Of a stretch of DNA of 8,368 nucleotides, positions 1-5,664 are shown in pieces. The translations under genes and the position numbers were made by a program. Numbering within the stretch: the first letter of the stretch is position 1; every line of letters begins with the position of its first letter. This DNA comes from Treponema sp. Lineage in GTDB: Bacteria; Spirochaetota; Spirochaetia; Treponematales; Breznakiellaceae. The stretch is from the NCBI GenBank assembly GCA_031275035.1, contig JAISPH010000120.1, positions 1 through 8,368 on the forward strand, in the 5' to 3' direction. Under the pieces are notes generated by a model, which saw only the letters and a list, made by a program, of their open reading frames with translations, did not search any database and was not told where the DNA came from.

Positions 1-1332
1 ACGGATCTTAAAAGCCTTACCCCCGATTGGATTACCTACAACGGCGCAGACATCAGTCCCGGCCCCTATGCGGCGCGGAACTTCGTTACCCCCGTTACCT
101 ACACCGTCGTCGCAGCGGATGGCTCCACCGCAGTCTGGACCGTCATCGTCAGCCTCCAGCCGCTGACCGATACCGGCGATATCGGAGCCTACCTTACTGC
201 CGCCGCGTCCGCCTACGACCCGGATCCCGTCCCCCTGCCGGTAAGCTTCGGCCTTGACGGTTCCGGCTGGACGGATCTCCTCTCCGCCATAGACACCGCG
301 GACAAGGACGTGGCCCTGGACCTCTCGGCCTGCACGATGACCGGTACGCAGTTTGATCCCGGTACGGCCAGCGCCGGCAATATCGTCTCCCTGGTCCTCC
401 CCGATACGGCGAAAAGCGTCAAGGCGGGAAACAATACCGCTCCCTATGACGGCGCCTTCAAGGACTTCACGGCCCTTGAAAGCGTTACCGGCGCGGGCAT
501 AGAAACGGTCGGCGCCTTCGCCTTCTCCGGCTGTACCTCCCTGGAAACGGTAAACCTCCCCGCGGTCATAACCATCAGCCCGGACGCCTTCTTTATGTGC
601 TCCGGCCTTACCACGGTGAGCCTCCCCGCCTCCCTCTCAACCATCGGCGATAACCCCTTCACCGGCTGTACCGGCCTGACCAGCATCACCGTTGATCCCG
701 GGAACCCCTATTACAAGCACAGCGCCGGCGGGAAGGCGCTCCTCTCCAAAGACGGCAAGACCCTCATCGCCTACCCTTCGGCCGCAGGCGATCTGTCCGG
801 CGATCCAACGCTTGAGGGGATAACCGTCGTCGGCAATTCAGCCTTGGAAAAGACCGCCATCGCCGCTGTGCACCTCCCCGCGGCAGCAAGCGTCAGCATA
901 CAAGCCTTCGAAGGATGTGACGCCCTCGCCACGGTAAGCCTCCCCGCCGCCGCGGACATCGGTATATACGCCTTCTATCGCTGCCCCTCCCTCACCACGG
1001 TAGACCTCCCCGCCGCCGAATTCATCAACCAGAACGCCTTCGGCGTCGGCGCCGGCGGCGGCACGGCCCTCACCGTTACCCTGGGCTTCTCGGTCCCCAC
1101 GCTGGGAACAAATATGTTCAGCGGCGTCAGCGTCGCCAAGAACGTAACCGTGAAGGTTCCCTCCGGCGCAACGGGCTACGGGACGATACCCGGCACCTAC
1201 AGCGATGCGAACACCACCAACAACTGGGGCAACGGCTTCCGGGGCGGCGGCTGGAACGGCAGCGCCATGATGAACAACAGCTATATCAACAGCAAGATCA
1301 ATTTGACGATAGAGACCTATACGGCCCCCTAG
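1..1332 (+). CDS. BspA-type leucine-rich-repeat surface protein, 5'-truncated by the window edge
   Basis: The frame is open from base 1 to the TAG at 1330-1332 (443 codons), so the true start lies upstream and the Met at 310 is internal. The first ~55 residues (DLKSLTPDWITY, then a VTYTVVAADGSTAVWTVIVS-like stretch) resemble the Ig-like/DUF5018-type repeats found in front of such proteins. From about residue 155 come BspA-type (LRR_5) repeats of the form 'aFxgCtsLttVxLPaa.xIgxxAF', for example FSGCTSLETVNLP, FMCSGLTTVSLP, FTGCTGLTSITV and FYRCPSLTTVDLP. They are interrupted by an NPYYKHSAGGKALLSKDGK hairpin segment typical of the family. The C-terminal cap (VKVPSGATGYG, NNWGNGFRGGGWNGS) ends in ETYTAP. 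Family members are usually exported and bind host or microbial surfaces, but no signal peptide can be judged here because the N terminus is missing. No U-tract terminator is visible downstream; only GC-rich hairpins follow. The family is fairly certain; the ligand is unknown. Confidence 0.9.
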   Translation, partial: TDLKSLTPDWITYNGADISPGPYAARNFVTPVTYTVVAADGSTAVWTVIVSLQPLTDTGDIGAYLTAAASAYDPDPVPLPVSFGLDGSGWTDLLSAIDTADKDVALDLSACTMTGTQFDPGTASAGNIVSLVLPDTAKSVKAGNNTAPYDGAFKDFTALESVTGAGIETVGAFAFSGCTSLETVNLPAVITISPDAFFMCSGLTTVSLPASLSTIGDNPFTGCTGLTSITVDPGNPYYKHSAGGKALLSKDGKTLIAYPSAAGDLSGDPTLEGITVVGNSALEKTAIAAVHLPAAASVSIQAFEGCDALATVSLPAAADIGIYAFYRCPSLTTVDLPAAEFINQNAFGVGAGGGTALTVTLGFSVPTLGTNMFSGVSVAKNVTVKVPSGATGYGTIPGTYSDANTTNNWGNGFRGGGWNGSAMMNNSYINSKINLTIETYTAP

Positions 1333-1359
1333 GGGGGACGGCGCGGTTTATCCGGGGCT

Positions 1360-1388
1360 CCGTCCGGGACGGCTCCGGTCAAAGCCGG
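1360..1388. other. Two small GC-rich hairpins downstream of the surface-protein gene
   Basis: CCGTC (1360-1364) pairs with GACGG (1368-1372) across a 3-nt loop. CCGG at about 1375-1378 pairs with CCGG at about 1385-1388 across TCAAAG. Neither is followed by a run of T, so they are not canonical intrinsic terminators, but they lie just after the stop at 1332 and may slow polymerase or protect the 3' end. Confidence 0.3.
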
Positions 1389-1395
1389 AACGATA

Positions 1396-1484
1396 GCGGC
1401 CCGGGCGGGTTATCTGAAAGCGGACACTTGACCGAAGCCCCCAAGGGGCAAGCGTAACCGCTTTCAGATGTTCTGCCGGGGCCG
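1396..1484. repeat. Long inverted repeat with perfect 12-bp arms
   Basis: ATCTGAAAGCGG (1412-1423) is the exact reverse complement of CCGCTTTCAGAT (1458-1469). Outside the perfect arms the complementarity continues imperfectly: about 10 of 15 positions match between 1397-1411 and 1470-1484. The total potential stem is therefore about 27 bp. The 34-nt centre holds a second small hairpin, GCCCC-CAA-GGGGC. There is no T-run after the right arm, so a rho-independent terminator is unlikely. It could be a structured 3' UTR, a small RNA, or a remnant of a miniature inverted-repeat element; the sequence alone does not decide. Confidence 0.6.
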
Positions 1485-1539
1485 TTTTGCTTCCGCTTGC
1501 CGGACGGCGGGGGGCCGGGGCCCGGACGCCGTCATCCAT

Positions 1540-1812
1540 GGCCTGTACGGAACCGTTTTATACATGTATAGAATCATTTCATACATGTATAGAACCATTT
1601 TATACATGTATAGAATCGTTTTATACATGTATAGAACCATTTCATACATGTATAGAACCATTTTATACATGTATAGAATCGTTTTATACTTGTATAGAAC
1701 CATTTTATACATGTATAGAATCATTTCATACATGTATGGAATCGTTTCATACATGTATGGAATCGTTTTGGAACATCCCGAAACGGTTTTGGAACCTTCC
1801 CGGACGGTTCCG
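1540..1812. repeat. 21-bp tandem repeat array centred on the palindrome ATACATGTAT
   Basis: Ten consecutive 21-bp units run from 1561 to 1770 without any spacing change. Each starts TACATGTATA (TACATGTATG in the last two, TACTTGTATA in unit 7) and continues GAAYCRTTTYA. One decayed unit precedes them (1540-1560) and two decayed GC-rich units follow in phase (1771-1791, 1792-1812). Across the ten units only positions 4, 10, 14, 16, 20 and 21 vary, and every change but one (A to T in unit 7) is a transition. Units 2-3 and 5-6 are identical pairs, suggesting duplication of a two-unit block. The 10- to 12-bp palindrome recurs every two helical turns, on one face of the DNA. Because 21 is a multiple of 3 and the unit has no stops, frames on both strands stay open through the array. 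These readings are low-complexity and are not called as genes. Confidence 0.95.
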
Positions 1813-1846
1813 GACAAGGCCGGAATGGCGGGGAATCAGCCCCCAT

Positions 1847-2089
1847 CCCCGGAAGTAAAGCGAATACGTGTTACATCCGCCCGCCCGGCGTATATACGCA
1901 GTTCGTATATATCGCCGCCAAACCCCGCTTATATACGCATTACACATATATATCTCCCCGGACCCGCCACTCCCCACTCTGCCCCGGAAGTAAAGCGAAT
2001 ACGTGTTACATCCGCCCGCCCGGCGTATATATGTATTGCGTATAATCGCCGCCAAACCCCGCTTATATACGCAGTTCGTATATATCGCC
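1847..2089. repeat. Two tandem copies of a ~135-bp element carrying TA-rich hairpins
   Basis: A 50-bp block beginning CCCCGGAAGTAAAGCG occurs identically at 1847-1896 and 1982-2031. A second conserved block, beginning ATCGCCGCCAAACCCCGC, occurs at 1911-1939 and again from 2045 (29 bp), with a 1-bp length difference between copies. Each copy holds two TA-rich imperfect palindromes. The best two are identical over 21 bp (1891-1911 and 2064-2084), with arms TATATACG and CGTATATA around a CAGTT loop. At 1887-1916 the stem is lengthened by GGCG/CGCC with one bulged T. The other two sites (about 1930-1952 and 2022-2050) are degenerate versions. No coding potential is convincing. The role is unknown; operator array, REP-like element or structured RNA are all possible. 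Confidence 0.9.
1887..1916. other. Strong stem-loop in first copy of the 135-bp element
   Basis: GGCGTATATACG (1887-1898) pairs with CGTATATA (1904-1911) plus CGCC (1913-1916), leaving T1912 bulged and a CAGTT loop shifted to 1899-1903. The first 12 bases from 1888 also form a perfect palindrome (GCGTATATACGC). The second copy at 2022-2050 keeps only the GGCG/CGCC base and about four TA pairs. Confidence 0.7.
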
Positions 2090-2127
2090 GCCGGCCCTCA
2101 AGCCCCACATCCCGGCGGCCCGGGAAC

Positions 2128-2149
2128 CCTCCGCCCTTCGCGGCGGGGG
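2128..2149. terminator. GC-rich hairpin just past the kinase gene, possible terminator
   Basis: CCTCCGCC (2128-2135) and GGCGGGGG (2142-2149) form a stem of about 8 bp around CTTCGC, 11 bp beyond the minus-strand stop codon at 2161-2163. Read on the minus strand it has one A-C mismatch and no T-run, so if it terminates transcription it is not a canonical intrinsic terminator. Confidence 0.35.
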
Positions 2150-2160
2150 CAGGAACGGTT

Positions 2161-3483
2161 TTAGGATCTATGAAGCAGTTTGAAGCTTTCCCGGGCGACC
2201 CCCAGTTCCTCGTTGGCGGGGATAACCCACACCGCCGCCTTTGATGCGGCGGAACTGATAAGCCGGTCCCCTCTGCCGGCGGCATCCATGCCGGCGGCGT
2301 CCATGCCGGTGGCGTCCATGTCATTGACATCCATGTCATTGGCCTCATCGTCCAGCTCAATGCCCAGGCTCTGTACGGATTCACAGATCCGTCTCCTGAG
2401 GAGGGGTGAATTTTCCCCTATGCCGCCGGTAAAGACAAGGGCGTCCAGGCCCCCCAGTTCCACATAGTACTGGCCTATGTAACGCTGAACCGCGTTGACA
2501 AAGATATCCAGGGCAAGTTTGGCCCGCTTGTGCCCGCCCCGGGCCGCCTCTTCCAAATCCCGCATGTCGCCGCTGATGCCGGAGATCCCCATCATGCCGC
2601 CCTTCTTTTCAAGACCCTCCAGCAGTTCCTCCATGCTCATTCCTTCATGCAGGAGGTAGAGTACTATGTAGGGGTCCAAATCGCCGGCCCGGTTCGCATG
2701 GGGCGTTCCGGCCTGAAGGGAAAAGCCAAAGCTGTTGTCCACGCTTTTGCCGTCGAGGATTGCGCAGATGGAACAGCTTCCGCCCAGGTGGCAGGAAATA
2801 ATACGCCGGGCTGCGCTCCTGCCGGCGGCGTCCGTGCCGGCGGCGTCCGTGCCGGCGGCGTCCATGCCGGCGGCCATGCCGGTTATGGTCCGGGCAACGT
2901 AAGAATGGGAAGCGCCGTGGTAGCCCATGCGCTGGACGCCGTATTTTTCGTACCATTCATAGGGGAGGGCGTAGATACGCCGTTCCGCAGGTATGGTGGC
3001 GTGAAAGGCGGTTTCAAAAACGCCCACCATCCGCGCCCCGGGAAGCTGTTCCCGGAAGCGGGCTATGGCTTCCAGGTATGCGCCGTTGTGAACCGGGGCG
3101 ACAAAACGGTAATCCTCCATAGCCTGAAGAACCGCCTCGTCCAGAAGGTGAACCCCGTAAAAGCCCCTGGCAAGAACCGTCTTAAAGCCCACCGCCGCTA
3201 TGTCTTCAAGGCCGATAACGCCGGAACCGGCGGCTTTCAGGGGCCCGGTTTCGCTGTGCCGGAGACTGTCCAGAAAGCGCCTTATCCCCCGGCTGTAGCC
3301 GGGAATATCCTGCTTTTCTTCCTTAAAAGCGATGCCCCGTCCGGGATTTTTATAGTGATAGACCGCCCCGCCGGCGCTCCCCACCCGTTCCACCCTGCCT
3401 TCGCAGAGTACGGTCTCCGCGGGCATGTCGAAAAGTTTGAATTTGAGGGAGGTGCTTCCCGCATTGCTTACCAGAATAATCAT
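2161..3483 (-). CDS. Acetate/propionate-kinase family protein, divergent branch, with two repeat insertions
   Basis: 440 aa, against roughly 400 in the family. Family function: reversible transfer of phosphate between ATP and a short-chain acid (acyl phosphate + ADP = acid + ATP) in the cytoplasm. Visible motifs: SNAGSTSLK at 6-14, VAPVHN at 128-133, VFETAFH at 155-161, YGVQRMGYHGASH at 181-193, CHLGG at 231-235, R265 in HANRAGDLDP, GGIGENS at 353-359, IPANEEL at 421-427. Classical AckA has GHRVVHGG, FDTAFH, HLGNG and GTRSGD at the matching sites; here they read GFKTVLARG, FETAFH, HLGGS and ANRAGD. This matches a divergent 'acetate/propionate family kinase' group I recall from other phyla, so the acid it uses is uncertain and no gene symbol is given. 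Residues ~203-224 and ~382-403 are (M/T)DAAG-type pentapeptide repeats in loops where the family varies in length. The ATG at 3483 is fixed by the family N terminus; no Shine-Dalgarno is visible. Confidence 0.9.
   Translation of the reverse strand: MIILVSNAGSTSLKFKLFDMPAETVLCEGRVERVGSAGGAVYHYKNPGRGIAFKEEKQDIPGYSRGIRRFLDSLRHSETGPLKAAGSGVIGLEDIAAVGFKTVLARGFYGVHLLDEAVLQAMEDYRFVAPVHNGAYLEAIARFREQLPGARMVGVFETAFHATIPAERRIYALPYEWYEKYGVQRMGYHGASHSYVARTITGMAAGMDAAGTDAAGTDAAGRSAARRIISCHLGGSCSICAILDGKSVDNSFGFSLQAGTPHANRAGDLDPYIVLYLLHEGMSMEELLEGLEKKGGMMGISGISGDMRDLEEAARGGHKRAKLALDIFVNAVQRYIGQYYVELGGLDALVFTGGIGENSPLLRRRICESVQSLGIELDDEANDMDVNDMDATGMDAAGMDAAGRGDRLISSAASKAAVWVIPANEELGVARESFKLLHRS
2275..2349. 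repeat. 15-bp minisatellite inside the kinase gene, site 1 (C-terminal loop)
   Basis: Consecutive 15-bp units start at 2275, 2290 and 2305 with consensus GCCGGCGGCGTCCAT. Diverged units follow at 2320 (GTCATTGACATCCAT) and 2335. In the minus-strand protein they encode MDVND, MDATG, MDAAG, MDAAG, between LGIELDDEAN and RGDRLIS. The frame is preserved. Confidence 0.9.
2821..2880. repeat. 15-bp minisatellite inside the kinase gene, site 2 (central loop)
   Basis: Units of the same 15-bp sequence start at 2821, 2836 and 2851 (GCCGGCGGCGTCCGT twice, then GCCGGCGGCGTCCAT), with a partial unit from 2866. They encode MDAAG, TDAAG, TDAAG between the conserved GYHGASHSYV and RIISCHLGG segments. The unit is the same as at 2275-2349, about 500 bp away in the same gene and in the same frame. 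Confidence 0.9.
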
Positions 3484-3489
3484 GGGCAG

Positions 3490-3518
3490 AGTATAACCCC
3501 CCGTTTCCGATCTTCCAA
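3490..3518 (-). promoter_or_regulatory. Predicted sigma70-type promoter of the kinase gene
   Basis: On the minus strand, TTGGAA (3518-3513, 4 of 6 to consensus) is separated by exactly 17 bp from TATACT (3495-3490, 5 of 6). Only 6 bp separate the -10 box from the ATG at 3483, which would put the transcript start at or next to the start codon. This fits the lack of a Shine-Dalgarno sequence and suggests a leaderless mRNA. Confidence 0.5.
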
Positions 3519-3522
3519 GGTC

Positions 3523-3551
3523 TTGAGTATTCCCGCGGTTTTTACTATTAT
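3523..3551 (+). promoter_or_regulatory. Predicted sigma70-type promoter of pckG and its leader
   Basis: TTGAGT (3523-3528, 4 of 6) and TATTAT (3546-3551, 5 of 6) are separated by 17 bp. Transcription would start near 3558, giving a leader of about 150 nt before pckG. The -35 box lies 4 bp from that of the divergent kinase promoter, so a regulator bound here could affect both. Confidence 0.5.
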
Positions 3552-3559
3552 TAACTAAA

Positions 3560-3593
3560 GGAGCTTCCGGGCGCTGAATTTCCTGGAGGCTCC
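3560..3593 (+). promoter_or_regulatory. Stem-loop at the predicted 5' end of the pckG leader
   Basis: GGAGCTTCCGGG (3560-3571) pairs with CCTGGAGGCTCC (3582-3593), 12 pairs including two G-U, around a 10-nt loop. There is no T-run after it, so it is not a simple terminator. If the predicted start near 3558 is right, the hairpin sits at the very 5' end of the mRNA, where such structures often stabilise transcripts. Confidence 0.5.
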
Positions 3594-3652
3594 CCTAAGA
3601 AAATAAAGATGTTTCAATCTTATTATCCCTAAATTAAAAAGGAGCAGCGGGA

Positions 3653-3685
3653 ATGCGGACCCCGGCCCGTCTCCCCGCCAAATGA
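3653..3685 (+). CDS. Candidate 10-residue leader peptide upstream of pckG
   Basis: ATG at 3653 is preceded by AAGGAG at 3639-3644 with an 8-nt gap, as good as the site used by pckG. The ORF encodes MRTPARLPAK and stops at TGA 3683-3685. That stop overlaps ATG 3682-3684 of a still shorter frame (MTEIH, stop TAA 3697-3699), whose stop in turn overlaps the pckG ribosome binding site at 3698-3703. This ATGA chaining is the usual geometry of translational coupling. Whether the peptide is made, and whether its Pro and Arg codons matter for control, is inference; a chance ORF of this length is possible. Confidence 0.4.
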   Translation: MRTPARLPAK

Positions 3686-3697
3686 CGGAAATACATT

Positions 3698-3703
3698 AAG
3701 GAG
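3698..3703 (+). promoter_or_regulatory. Ribosome binding site of pckG
   Basis: AAGGAG lies 5 nt before the ATG at 3709, which fixes the pckG start. Confidence 0.85.
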
Positions 3704-3708
3704 TATCT

Positions 3709-5532
3709 ATGACTGTAAACGATCTTAAACATTCAGGATTGAAAAAGTGGATTGAAGAGGCGGCCGCCCTTATGGGTCCCGATTCGGTGGAGATCTGCGA
3801 CGGTTCGCAGGCCGAATATGACCGGATGATCAAAATCACCCTTGACGAGGGGCTTGCCACTCCCCTTAAACAGCGGCCCAACAGTTTTCTCTTCCGCTCG
3901 GACCCCTCCGACGTAGCCCGGGTGGAGAACCGTACCTACATTGCCAGCAAGAGCCAGGATGATGCGGGGCCCACGAACAACTGGATCGATCCGGCGGAAC
4001 TGAAAAAGACCATGTCGGATTTGTACCGGAGCAGCATGAAGGGCCGGACCATGTACGTTATCCCCTTCTCGATGGGTCCCGTAGGTTCCAACATCGCCAA
4101 GATCGGCGTGCAGATCACCGACAGCCCCTATGTGGTGGTGAACATGCACATTATGACCAGGGTGGGAACCAGGGTCCTGGATGTGCTGGGAGACAGCGGC
4201 TTCTTTGTACCCTGCTATCATTCGGTAGGAAAGCCCCTGGGGCCCGGCGAAAAAGACAACGGCCAATGGCCCTGCGCGCCTATCGAGAACAAGTATATCA
4301 GCCATTTCCCCGAAAGCCGGGAGATCTGGTCTTATGGATCGGGCTACGGCGGCAACGCCCTCCTGGGCAAGAAGTGCCTGGCCCTGCGGATCGCCTCGGT
4401 TTTGGCCAGGGACGAAGGCTGGCTCGCGGAACACATGCTGATCCTCAAGATCACCAACCCCCAGGGCGAAGTAAAGTACATTACCGGCGCCTTCCCCTCG
4501 GCCTGCGGCAAAACGAACCTGGCCATGCTCATCCCCACCCTTCCCGGCTGGAAGGTGCAGACCGTGGGGGACGACATTGCCTGGATGAAGTTCGGCGCCG
4601 ACGGCAGGCTCTATGCCATCAACCCCGAGGCGGGGTTCTTCGGCGTAGCGCCGGGGACCAACAACGAGTCCAACTTTAACGCGATGGAGTCCATTAAGAA
4701 GAACACCATCTTTACCAACTGCGGCCTTACCGAAGACGGCGACATCTGGTGGGAGCAGATAGGCCACGGCGCGCCGGGCAAAGAGATTATCGACTGGAAG
4801 GGCCGGAAACGGTCCGCCCCCCAGACCGACAAGAGCCCCAAGGGAGAAGAAATCGCCCACCCCAACGCCCGTTTCACCGCCCCGGCGCGGCAGTGTCCGG
4901 TCATCGCTCCTGAGTGGGAGGACCCCAAGGGGGTGCCCATCAGCGCCTTCCTTTTCGGCGGCCGGCGGCCCAGTACGATTCCCCTGGTAAACCAGAGCAA
5001 GAGCTGGATCCACGGGGTTTTCATGGGTTCCATCACGGGCTCGGAGGTAACCGCCGCGGTCATCTCCGACCAGGTGGGCCAGGTCCGGCGGGATCCCTTC
5101 GCCATGCTGCCCTTCTGCGGCTACCACATGGGGGACTACTTCAAACACTGGATCAAGCTGGGCCAATCCCATGACGAGTCAAAGCTCCCCAGGATCTTTT
5201 TTGTCAACTGGTTCCGCAAGGATAAGGACGGCAAATTTATATGGCCCGGTTACGGCGAAAACAGCCGGGTCCTGGCTTGGATCTTTGACCGCTGCGACGG
5301 CAAAGACAACTATGTGGAAACCCCCATCGGCAACCTCCCCAAACCGGACGCCATTGCCCGGCCCGATGGGGTGAGCGAGGAGGCGATGAAGGAGATCTGC
5401 TCGGTGGACATCGAAGGCTGGAAGAAAGAAATCGCCGATGTCCGGCGGAACCACTATCCCAAGTTCGGGGACAAGCTGCCCGCGGAACTGTATGCGGAAT
5501 TGGACGCCATCGAAAAACGGCTGAACGTATAG
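3709..5532 (+). CDS. pckG: Phosphoenolpyruvate carboxykinase (GTP)
   Basis: 607 aa, the normal length for the GTP-dependent family. It interconverts oxaloacetate + GTP with PEP + GDP + CO2 in the cytoplasm, linking the C4 dicarboxylate branch to glycolysis and gluconeogenesis. In fermenters it may run in the carboxylating direction. Visible motifs: VARVENRT at 69-76 (substrate-binding Arg71), [10 protein letters not shown] at 115-124, the P-loop signature FPSACGKTN at 262-270 with the family's reactive cysteine at C266 and Lys268, GDDIAW at 287-292 (metal-binding Asp pair), and [14 protein letters not shown] at 414-427. All key residues appear intact. The ATG at 3709 has AAGGAG 5 nt upstream. 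The gene is divergent from the acyl kinase gene, and its ~150-nt predicted leader holds a hairpin and a tiny ORF, so control after initiation is plausible. A T-tract terminator follows at 5608. Identification is firm. Confidence 0.97.
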   Translation: MTVNDLKHSGLKKWIEEAAALMGPDSVEICDGSQAEYDRMIKITLDEGLATPLKQRPNSFLFRSDPSDVARVENRTYIASKSQDDAGPTNNWIDPAELKKTMSDLYRSSMKGRTMYVIPFSMGPVGSNIAKIGVQITDSPYVVVNMHIMTRVGTRVLDVLGDSGFFVPCYHSVGKPLGPGEKDNGQWPCAPIENKYISHFPESREIWSYGSGYGGNALLGKKCLALRIASVLARDEGWLAEHMLILKITNPQGEVKYITGAFPSACGKTNLAMLIPTLPGWKVQTVGDDIAWMKFGADGRLYAINPEAGFFGVAPGTNNESNFNAMESIKKNTIFTNCGLTEDGDIWWEQIGHGAPGKEIIDWKGRKRSAPQTDKSPKGEEIAHPNARFTAPARQCPVIAPEWEDPKGVPISAFLFGGRRPSTIPLVNQSKSWIHGVFMGSITGSEVTAAVISDQVGQVRRDPFAMLPFCGYHMGDYFKHWIKLGQSHDESKLPRIFFVNWFRKDKDGKFIWPGYGENSRVLAWIFDRCDGKDNYVETPIGNLPKPDAIARPDGVSEEAMKEICSVDIEGWKKEIADVRRNHYPKFGDKLPAELYAELDAIEKRLNV

Positions 5533-5558
5533 CTCTGACGGCGGCCCCGGAGGATTAC

Positions 5559-5587
5559 ATTGCGGCGGCGGCGTTCCGTCCCGCAAT
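5559..5587 (+). other. Inverted repeat between the pckG stop and its terminator
   Basis: ATTGCGG (5559-5565) is the exact reverse complement of CCGCAAT (5581-5587), with a 15-nt loop. It lies 27 bp after the stop codon and before the terminator, so it could form a 3'-UTR hairpin. Confidence 0.4.
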
Positions 5588-5607
5588 ACCCGGGTCTGCC
5601 GTTACAG

Positions 5608-5634
5608 GCCCCGTCCGGGCGGGGCTTTGTTTTT
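5608..5634 (+). terminator. Rho-independent terminator of pckG
   Basis: GCCCCG (5608-5613) and CGGGGC (5620-5625) form a 6-bp all-GC stem around TCCGGG, followed at once by TTTGTTTTT (5626-5634). It faces the pckG direction. A further small palindrome (GGCCG/CGGCC, 5638-5654) follows before the convergent hydrolase gene. Confidence 0.85.
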
Positions 5635-5664
5635 AATGGCCGGACCGGACGGCCTTGTTCGTCT

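Noticed and set aside
1325..1336. 12-bp palindrome CCCCCTAGGGGG over the surface-protein stop codon
   Set aside because: It leaves no workable loop beyond CTAG and has no T-run; likely coincidence of a Pro codon, the stop and a G-run.
1561..1770. CRISPR array
   Set aside because: Units are contiguous with no unique spacers, and no cas gene is present.
1464..1817. 117-codon minus-strand ORF through the same array (MYKTILY pattern)
   Set aside because: A mirror reading of the palindromic repeat, with no supporting start signal or homology.
1468..2244. 258-codon plus-strand ORF through the 21-bp array (heptad pattern YMYRTIL)
   Set aside because: It is open only because the 21-bp unit has no stop in this frame; frames on the other strand are open too. 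There is no Shine-Dalgarno before 1468, the unit differences change amino acids freely, and the frame runs over the 135-bp repeats into the end of the kinase gene.
2530..3558. 342-codon plus-strand ORF opposite the kinase gene
   Set aside because: Antisense shadow of a well-identified gene in GC-rich DNA; its composition (Pro, Gly, Ala, His) shows no family features and it crosses the divergent promoters.
3733..5172. 479-codon minus-strand ORF opposite pckG
   Set aside because: Antisense shadow; the plus frame carries all PEPCK motifs and the minus reading has none.
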